Below are positions 6,973 to 12,652 of a stretch of DNA of 14,405 nt, in pieces. The DNA comes from Pyrinomonadaceae bacterium. Its GTDB lineage: Bacteria > Acidobacteriota > Blastocatellia > Pyrinomonadales > Pyrinomonadaceae. The translations under genes were made by a program, and so were the position numbers. Position 1 is the first letter of the stretch. Each line of letters begins with the position of its first letter. The DNA lies in the NCBI GenBank assembly GCA_013813825.1, contig JACCRA010000297.1, forward strand, positions 1 to 14,405, read 5' to 3'. A model generated the notes under the pieces. It ran no database searches, had not been told where the DNA came from, and saw only the letters and a program-made list of their open reading frames with translations.

Positions 6973-7043
6973 GAAGTGATGAATGCGAAATGATGAATGA
7001 CAGACATTTTGCTTTTAATTCATCATTTCGCATTCATCACTTC
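6973..7043. repeat. Perfect 26-base inverted repeat R4, between kinase and regulator
   Basis: Arms 6973-6998 and 7018-7043 are exact reverse complements over 26 bases, with a 19-base loop. The arm is heptameric, GATGAAT GCGAAAT GATGAAT at 6978-6998. It starts 4 bases after the kinase stop codon. It would form a long RNA hairpin inside a kinase-regulator transcript. There is no T-tract that would make it a standard terminator. Confidence 0.92.
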
Positions 7044-7059
7044 TTTTCGGGGGCGGAGC

Positions 7060-8415
7060 GTGTCGAGAAACAGAATCTTACTGGTTGACGACGACGAAGA
7101 CATTTGTTTCGCACTGAGAAAATTTTTGACCGCGCGCGGCTATGAAGTGATCGCGGCCGGGACGTGTCGCGCGGCGGAAGAGGCGTTCGCCGCCGGCCAG
7201 CCAGATGTGGCCGTGATCGACTACGCCCTGCCGGACGGCAGCGCGCTCGAACTGCTGGCGCGGCTCAGAGAGATCGACTCGTCGGTTCCGCTCGTCGTCC
7301 TCACAGCGCACGGCTCCATTGATCTGGCGGTGCGCGCCATTAAGGAAGGCGCGGAACAATTTCTCACTAAGCCCATCGAATTGCCGGCGTTGCTGGTCGT
7401 CCTTCAGCGTCTGCTGGAAACCGAGCGCGGCCGTAAAAAGCTGCTCGCCCATGCCCTGCACGACGCGCGCGACGCGGTCGATCCGTTTCGGGGGACTAGT
7501 CGCGCGATCCGCGAGTTGGCCGAACACGCGCGCAGCGTCCTCACCTCGCACAGCCCACTCCTGATCGAAGGCGAGACGGGCACGGGCAAAAGCGTGCTCG
7601 CGCGCTGGATACACGCGCACGGCCCGCGCGCCGACGAGCCGTTCGTCGATCTCAACTGCGCCAGCTTCTCGCGCGAATTGTTAGAGTCGGAATTGTTCGG
7701 CCACGAGAAGGGAGCATTCACCGGAGCTATCGCCGCGAAGCCGGGGCTGCTGGAAGTGGCGCACCGCGGCACTGTCTTCCTCGACGAGATCGGCGACATG
7801 GATTTGCAAGTCCAGCCCAAACTGCTCAAGGTGTTGGAAGAGAAACGCTTTCGCAAGGTGGGCGGCGTGCGTGACCGGCAAGTTGACATCCGCCTGATCA
7901 CTGCGACGCATCAGGACTTAAATCGGCTCGCGCTGGTAAAGCAATTTCGCAGCGACTTCTATTTTCGCATCAGCGCGCTTCCGCTTCACGTCCCACCGCT
8001 ACGCCAGCGCGCGGAAGACATCCCGGCCCTGGCCGGGCATCTCCTGAAGTCGCTCGCGGCGGAGTTGAAGCACGAAGAGATCACCCTTGCGCCCGACGCC
8101 CTCGCTGCGCTGCACGCCTATTCTTGGCCGGGCAACATCCGCGAACTCCGCAACGTCCTCGAACGCGCCGTGTTGCTCGCCGGCTCGCCTGTCATTTCCC
8201 GCCGCGACCTGCGTTTTGGCGTCTCGCCCGGCCATCCGGCGACGACCACTGAAGACGATGCCGACGCCACTCTGGAAAGCAACGAACGCCGCCACATCGA
8301 GCGCATCCTCCATGAACAAGGCGGGCGCGTTGACCACGCTGCCGCCTGCCTCGGCCTTTCCCGCAGCGCGCTCTATAAAAAGATCAGCAAGCACTGCATC
8401 GATCTCCCCAAGTAA
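7060..8415 (+). CDS. NtrC-family sigma-54-dependent response regulator
   Basis: 451 residues from GTG 7060, just after a G-rich GGGGGCGGAG; the upstream open frame would be encoded by repeat R4. Domains in order: receiver (5-120) with acidic D10-D12, phosphoacceptor Asp54 (VIDYALPDG), T82 and K104 (TKP); AAA+ domain (about 143-375) with Walker A GETGTGKS (171-178), the sigma-54-contacting GAFTGA loop (218-223), Walker B VFLDEIGD (239-246) and the WPGNIREL sensor region; then a Fis-type helix-turn-helix (410-447, HAAACLGLSRSALYKK). All key residues are present, so it should be an ATP-driven activator of sigma-54 RNA polymerase, switched by the upstream kinase. Targets are not proven; the best candidate in the window is the sigma-54-type site before bcsA. 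Confidence 0.95.
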   Translation: MSRNRILLVDDDEDICFALRKFLTARGYEVIAAGTCRAAEEAFAAGQPDVAVIDYALPDGSALELLARLREIDSSVPLVVLTAHGSIDLAVRAIKEGAEQFLTKPIELPALLVVLQRLLETERGRKKLLAHALHDARDAVDPFRGTSRAIRELAEHARSVLTSHSPLLIEGETGTGKSVLARWIHAHGPRADEPFVDLNCASFSRELLESELFGHEKGAFTGAIAAKPGLLEVAHRGTVFLDEIGDMDLQVQPKLLKVLEEKRFRKVGGVRDRQVDIRLITATHQDLNRLALVKQFRSDFYFRISALPLHVPPLRQRAEDIPALAGHLLKSLAAELKHEEITLAPDALAALHAYSWPGNIRELRNVLERAVLLAGSPVISRRDLRFGVSPGHPATTTEDDADATLESNERRHIERILHEQGGRVDHAAACLGLSRSALYKKISKHCIDLPK

Positions 8416-8555
8416 AATCACTAGTTCGAGCAAAGCAGATCAGAGTGTGCCGCAGTCAAACGCCGAGCGTCACCTGTTCGAATGAAGCGAAGCGTAATGA
8501 GATTCAGGTGCAAGGACTTGTTGAACTGCGCCTTGAGGAAATGTATCGCTTGGGA

Positions 8556-8897
8556 TTAGAGATTCAGCAGAAGACGAAGACGTTGGGCGACCTGTGAAAG
8601 AGTCTGCGGAGTTACCGTCCCTAGAACTTGCGCTAAACGATTAACCGAGATTGCGCGAACAGCTTCACACATGATGAAACTATGCATCGTCAGTCCACCT
8701 TCCGGCGGAGAAACCTCGACGTGTGAGGGAACATTCTTTGCTTTTGAAGTAATCGGAATGACAATGACGATTTCGGCACGGCTTCGATTCAGCCCATCAG
8801 CCGATACAATCAAACAAGGGCGTAAGCCTGCCTGCTCACGCCCTACCGTTGGACTAAAATTAGCCGTCCATATCTCTCCACGAGAAGGATTAGACAC
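8556..8897 (-). CDS. mazF: MazF/PemK-family endoribonuclease toxin
   Basis: 113 residues from GTG 8897. Family motifs are RGEIW (6-10), GREQAGLRPCLIV, with the Arg expected to take part in catalysis, VIPITSK, with the Thr/Ser of the active site, and a closing ISVNRLAQVLGTV. The product should be a ribosome-independent or ribosome-associated mRNA interferase that cuts specific short RNA sequences and stops growth when its antitoxin is lost. Its start overlaps the antitoxin stop by 8 bases, so the two are translationally coupled. The pair and its flanks are visibly richer in A and T than the genes on either side, which fits horizontal acquisition. Confidence 0.93.
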   Translation of the reverse strand: MSNPSRGEIWTANFSPTVGREQAGLRPCLIVSADGLNRSRAEIVIVIPITSKAKNVPSHVEVSPPEGGLTMHSFIMCEAVRAISVNRLAQVLGTVTPQTLSQVAQRLRLLLNL

Positions 8898-9180
8898 TCG
8901 TGACTAATCTCCCGTCTTCTGTCCAAACTTCGTCCGTCTCTAACCCGTCGTTCAACGTGCCTGCCAAGAAATCGCGTTCAGCAATTTCTTCTTGCCAAGC
9001 AGTTTCGTCGCTTTTTAGCGCAGCAAATGATGCATCAAGCTGCTCGAAGAACTGCTTACGATGATATTCCTCTACAGCTTTAGCTAGTACTACTTGCATG
9101 GACTCTTTACTAGCTTCTGATATTTGGCGAAGCAACAAGTGCGACGAGCTACCAATTCTAATCATGCTTGCTTGTGCCAT
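8890..9180 (-). CDS. Ribbon-helix-helix-type antitoxin of the MazF pair
   Basis: 96 residues from ATG 9180, preceded by GAGGG at a good distance; the frame stays open another 41 codons upstream, but that is promoter DNA. Residues 5-45 (SMIRIGSSSHLLLRQI, then SKESMQVVLAKAVEEYHR) fit a short beta strand and two helices, the RHH fold of DNA-binding antitoxins. The acidic C-terminal half (about 50-90, ending LNDGLETDEVW) fits a toxin-neutralising tail. It should neutralise MazF and, with it, repress the shared promoter. This antitoxin is a different type from the AbrB-type relic at 679-852. Confidence 0.85.
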   Translation of the reverse strand: MAQASMIRIGSSSHLLLRQISEASKESMQVVLAKAVEEYHRKQFFEQLDASFAALKSDETAWQEEIAERDFLAGTLNDGLETDEVWTEDGRLVTSV

Positions 9181-9228
9181 GATGTTATCCCTCATTTCTA
9201 CAACGTAAGGGAGAAAGTGTGTGCGTTG

Positions 9229-9257
9229 TGTATAGCTTAAGATACTTAAACTGTCAA
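9229..9257 (-). promoter_or_regulatory. Sigma-70 promoter of the antitoxin-toxin operon
   Basis: On the minus strand a perfect -35 TTGACA (9252-9257) is followed, after exactly 17 bases, by -10 TATACA (9229-9234, 4 of 6). Transcription would start near 9222, about 40 bases before the antitoxin ATG. Confidence 0.75.
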
Positions 9258-9261
9258 CTAA

Positions 9262-9286
9262 GTTGTATACACAATTTGTATACAAC
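9262..9286. promoter_or_regulatory. Palindromic operator candidate for antitoxin autoregulation
   Basis: GTTGTATAC and GTATACAAC are perfect 9-base inverted arms separated by ACAATTT, directly upstream of the -35 box. A related half-site, GTTGTGTATA (9225-9234), overlaps the -10. This placement suits repression by an RHH antitoxin-toxin complex that bridges both sites. Binding itself is inference. Confidence 0.6.
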
Positions 9287-9585
9287 ACTAAAACATTACA
9301 CATTCCTCTAAAGCCACGTCAACGATAAAATTTGTCAGGGTTTAACGCCTGCGAGTTTGTAAAGCAATCCAACGCGCAATGGCGAAGGCAGGAAATGTTT
9401 GACCTGCTCGCCGTCTTTTCCGCTCAAAACTTGATTTACTCCTTCCTCCTGAAATTACCCGAACCGTCTCGAATTGGAGACTGCTAGTCTCGATTTCGAC
9501 ACGCAATTCATAATCGCCATTTTATCGAAAGCCCTAAAACTCTGAATTTACGGGATATTTACGAAAGACCGTGTTAAACTAAGTT
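9287..9585. other. Intergenic region between the toxin-antitoxin operon and bcsA
   Basis: About 300 bases of comparatively AT-rich DNA without a supportable gene on either strand. Its only marked structure is the GTCTC/GAGAC cluster at 9466-9491. No heptamer repeat of the R1-R5 kind was found here. Confidence 0.5.
9466..9491. promoter_or_regulatory. Candidate upstream activator (enhancer) site: three GTCTC/GAGAC half-sites
   Basis: GTCTC (9466-9470), GAGAC (9477-9481) and GTCTC (9487-9491) have centres 11 and 10 bases apart, about one helical turn. The last two extend to a 6-base palindrome, GAGACT-GCT-AGTCTC. They lie roughly 120-145 bases upstream of the start expected from the sigma-54 site, the usual distance for NtrC-type enhancers. 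Confidence 0.4.
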
Positions 9586-9600
9586 TGGCAGACGAATTGC
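9586..9600 (+). promoter_or_regulatory. Candidate sigma-54 (-24/-12) promoter before bcsA
   Basis: TGGCA-GACGAA-TTGC matches the invariant parts of TGGCAC-N5-TTGC with exact spacing; GG is at 9587-9588 and GC at 9599-9600. Transcription would start near 9612. The caution is that this is only about 2 bases before GTG 9614 and after GTG 9602, so the message would be essentially leaderless. Confidence 0.5.
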
Positions 9601-9613
9601 CGTGTTTATCAAT

Positions 9614-12600
9614 GTGGGGCAGCGAATCCTTATTGTTGACGATGATGAAATCATCCGCTTCGCAGTCGAGCGGTACTTTACTAAGCTCGGCTATGAAGTA
9701 GTGCCAGCCGAAACTTTTGAAGAGGCGCGGGCGATGCTGAGTGAGCGGCGGTTCGCCCTCGTGATCACGGATTTGCGCTTAGGCGGAACCGACAGCGCGG
9801 AAGGTTTTGAGATCGTCGAGTTGGTGCGCGTCACCGCGCCGGGCACGCGGACGATCATTTTCACCGCGCACGAGTCGCCGCAGATTAAAGCGGAGGCGCT
9901 CAAGCGCGGCGCTGACCGGCTGCTACATAAAACGATCCGACTGCCCGACTTGGCTCAGTCAGTCTCCGCTCTGTTAGCCGAAGAGATGACCGCCTCCCCG
10001 GTTGCCTTCTCGCCTTTGACATCCAGTGTGGAAAAGTTCCACGCCGTCGCACCTTTCGCGGCGCGAGTCGAAAGCCCGCCGCAGCACTCGCCGCCGTTGG
10101 ACCGGGTTCCCGCCTTTCATCCCGCCGCCGATCTCCATGCCGACGCGACGCCTTCAGACGCACCGACACCACACGCCATCCCGGACTTCACACCGCTTGA
10201 GCCTTCCACAGGAAGCAACAACGGGCGGGCGCATCTTCTGCTTGGCAGAGCCTCAGTTCGTCTCGCGGCGCGGATCAGAGAACACCGTTTGTTCGGTCGC
10301 GTGATCAGCGAGGTCGAACGGCGCGCGGAAGGGCGGCCGGTGGCGTGGTGGAGTTGGATCGCGCTGTTCGCGCTGTTCATCTACATGGCGCTCGTCTCGG
10401 TGGACGTTCGGGCGCAAGTCGTGATCAGCGTGGCGGCGCTCGGTCTGATGCTGTTGCTGCGAAAGTCGAAACAGGCAGTCGTCAGGCGCAACGTCTTCTT
10501 CCTGCTCGGCTCGTTCCTCAGCCTGCGGTATTTCTTCTGGCGCACTTTCGACACGCTCACCTACGTCGATTTTCTCAGCTTCGGTGCGGCGATTCTGCTC
10601 TATCTGGCGGAAGTTTACGGCATCACGATCTACGTCGTCAGCATGTTCGTCAACGTCGCGCCGTTGGAACGTGAGCCGGCCCCGCTGCCGAAGAATCAGG
10701 ACGAGTGGCCGACCGTGGACATCATGGTGCCCTCGTACAACGAAGACCCGGATATTCTCGAAGTGACACTGCTGGCCGCGACGCAGGTGCGCTATCCCGA
10801 ACGCAAGTTTAACGTCTATTTGCTGGACGACGGCGGCACCGTTCAGCGGCGCAACGACCGTGATCCGGCGAAGGCCGCAGCGGCGCGGCAGCGGTACGAA
10901 ACTTTACGCTCCTTGTCGGCGCACATCGGCGCGACCTACGTGACGCGCGAAAAAAATGTTCACGCCAAAGCCGGCAACATCAACTCCGGCCTCGCGCACA
11001 GCAACGGCGATCTCGTCTTGATTCTTGACGCCGATCACGTCCCCGCCGCCGACATTCTGGAAAAGACGGTCGGACTGTTTCTGCAAGACGAAAAGATGTT
11101 CCTCGTCCAGACGCCGCACTTTTTCATCAACCCCGATCCGATTGAACGCAACCTCGACACTTTCCAGACGATGCCGAGCGAGAATGAGATGTTCTATCGC
11201 GTCATCCAGAAGGGCTTGGACTTCTGGGGCGCATCGTTCTTCTGCGGCTCAGCGGCGCTGCTCCGGCGCAAGTATTTAACGGAGATCGGCGGCATCTGCG
11301 GCGAGAGCATTACCGAAGACGCCGAGACGGCACTCGAACTGCACAGCCGCGGCTATCACAGCGCCTACATTCAGCAACCGATGATCGCCGGCCTCCAACC
11401 CGAATCCTTCAACGGCTTCGTGGTACAGCGCACGCGCTGGGCGCAAGGCATGGTGCAAATCTTCATCCTGAAAAACCCGCTCTTTAAGAAAGGACTGACG
11501 CTGGCGCAACGGCTCTGCTATTTCAACAGCTCGTTCTTCTGGTTCTTCGCTTACTCGCGCATCGTCTTTCTTCTCGCGCCGGCCGCCTACCTGCTGTTGG
11601 GTTTGCAGATTTACCGCACCGACTTTCTACACTTTCTCGGCTATGCCGTGCCGCACCTGATCGGAGCTTTCCTCGTGCAAGACTACCTGTTCGGACGGGT
11701 GCGCTGGATCATAATGTCGGAATTGTACGAACTGATGCAGGCGGTCTTCGCCTTGCCCGGCATCATCAAGGTTTTCATCAACCCACGCGCCCCATCCTTC
11801 GCCGTGACGCCGAAGGGCGAGCAACTGAACGAAGATTTCATCTCGCCGCTTTCGTTCCGCTTCTACGTTTTGTTGCTGCTGAACATCGTCTGCATCATCG
11901 TCGCGGCTTGGCGCTACACGTCCATGCCGCAGGAGCAAGGCGCGGTAGTGATCACGGCCGGGTGGGCGGTCTTTAACGTCTTTTTGACGCTCGCCGCGCT
12001 CGGCGTTTTGCGCGAACGGAGCCAGCGCCGCTCCGTGCCGCGCGTCCCGACGCGCACGGGCGCGACGATCATCGGCGAGGGACTGCCGCCAGTGCCCGGC
12101 ATGTTGCACGACTTTTCGGTTTCGGGCGCGCGGATCGTCGTCGATCATAGTTACCAATCGCTGCTCGAAAATTTCGAGGGCGGCAGCCTGCGCGTCCACC
12201 TCCCAACTTCGGGCGTCGAAACGGACATCGAGTTTATCGTCCGCAACCGCTTCACCGCCGGCAACGGTTATTCAGTCGGCGTCCAGTTCCGGCCGCAGAC
12301 GGCGGATGTGCGCGCCGACATCATCGAGTTGATGTATGCGCGCAGCGAACGCTGGAACCGTTTTCAGACTGATCGCCGCCACGCCATCGGCATTTTCGGC
12401 GGCCTCGGTTTTTTCATGAAGCGCGGCATCGTCAACTCCGCTTCGCACCTTAAACTGCTCGCAGAGTCTGCCGGCAAAAACCTCTCCGTGCAGACTGCCC
12501 GCCTGATCGAACGGCAACTCAAGCCGGCTCTCGACAGCACCAAAGCGAAAATTTTGCAGCCCGCTAACGGGCATCACCGCCACCACCATCACCACCCCAA

Positions 12601-12652
12601 CCAGCCGAACCGGCTGCCCGAGTTGCCGGCGCAGGAGACAGTCACCAAATGA
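9614..12652 (+). CDS. bcsA: Cellulose synthase catalytic subunit with N-terminal receiver domain (REC-GT2-PilZ)
   Basis: Inner-membrane processive glycosyltransferase that makes beta-1,4-glucan from UDP-glucose and pushes it through its own channel. The start is GTG 9614 or GTG 9602; residue numbers here count from 9602 (1016 residues). Residues 8-126 are a receiver domain: D13-D15, phospho-Asp57 (VITDLRL), T88, K110, although Thr replaces the usual Pro after the Lys. A Pro/Ala-rich linker (127-245) follows, then membrane helices from 249. The GT2 core has LLDDGG (D409-D410), DADH (D476, D478), FFCGS (546-550), TED (571-573) and QRTRW (609-613). FAVTPK (733-738) is the gating loop. A PilZ domain follows, with RSQRR (806-810) and DFSVSG (837-842), both c-di-GMP-binding motifs. 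A natural His-rich run, HHRHHHHH, starts at 991. No clear ribosome binding site is seen. Confidence 0.95.
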   Translation: MGQRILIVDDDEIIRFAVERYFTKLGYEVVPAETFEEARAMLSERRFALVITDLRLGGTDSAEGFEIVELVRVTAPGTRTIIFTAHESPQIKAEALKRGADRLLHKTIRLPDLAQSVSALLAEEMTASPVAFSPLTSSVEKFHAVAPFAARVESPPQHSPPLDRVPAFHPAADLHADATPSDAPTPHAIPDFTPLEPSTGSNNGRAHLLLGRASVRLAARIREHRLFGRVISEVERRAEGRPVAWWSWIALFALFIYMALVSVDVRAQVVISVAALGLMLLLRKSKQAVVRRNVFFLLGSFLSLRYFFWRTFDTLTYVDFLSFGAAILLYLAEVYGITIYVVSMFVNVAPLEREPAPLPKNQDEWPTVDIMVPSYNEDPDILEVTLLAATQVRYPERKFNVYLLDDGGTVQRRNDRDPAKAAAARQRYETLRSLSAHIGATYVTREKNVHAKAGNINSGLAHSNGDLVLILDADHVPAADILEKTVGLFLQDEKMFLVQTPHFFINPDPIERNLDTFQTMPSENEMFYRVIQKGLDFWGASFFCGSAALLRRKYLTEIGGICGESITEDAETALELHSRGYHSAYIQQPMIAGLQPESFNGFVVQRTRWAQGMVQIFILKNPLFKKGLTLAQRLCYFNSSFFWFFAYSRIVFLLAPAAYLLLGLQIYRTDFLHFLGYAVPHLIGAFLVQDYLFGRVRWIIMSELYELMQAVFALPGIIKVFINPRAPSFAVTPKGEQLNEDFISPLSFRFYVLLLLNIVCIIVAAWRYTSMPQEQGAVVITAGWAVFNVFLTLAALGVLRERSQRRSVPRVPTRTGATIIGEGLPPVPGMLHDFSVSGARIVVDHSYQSLLENFEGGSLRVHLPTSGVETDIEFIVRNRFTAGNGYSVGVQFRPQTADVRADIIELMYARSERWNRFQTDRRHAIGIFGGLGFFMKRGIVNSASHLKLLAESAGKNLSVQTARLIERQLKPALDSTKAKILQPANGHHRHHHHHPNQPNRLPELPAQETVTK

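Noticed and set aside
8469..8509. CACCTG...CAGGTG stem as terminator of the toxin-antitoxin operon
   Set aside because: Only 6 paired bases around a loop of nearly 30, with no T-tract on either strand.
8445..8597. 50-codon plus-strand frame after the sigma-54 activator
   Set aside because: GTG start without ribosome binding site, no recognisable motif, and its end overlaps the mazF coding end on the other strand.
12566..12592. Cloning His-tag artefact
   Set aside because: The run is interrupted by Arg, uses mixed codons and sits inside continuous native sequence that reads on into bcsB by an ATGA overlap.
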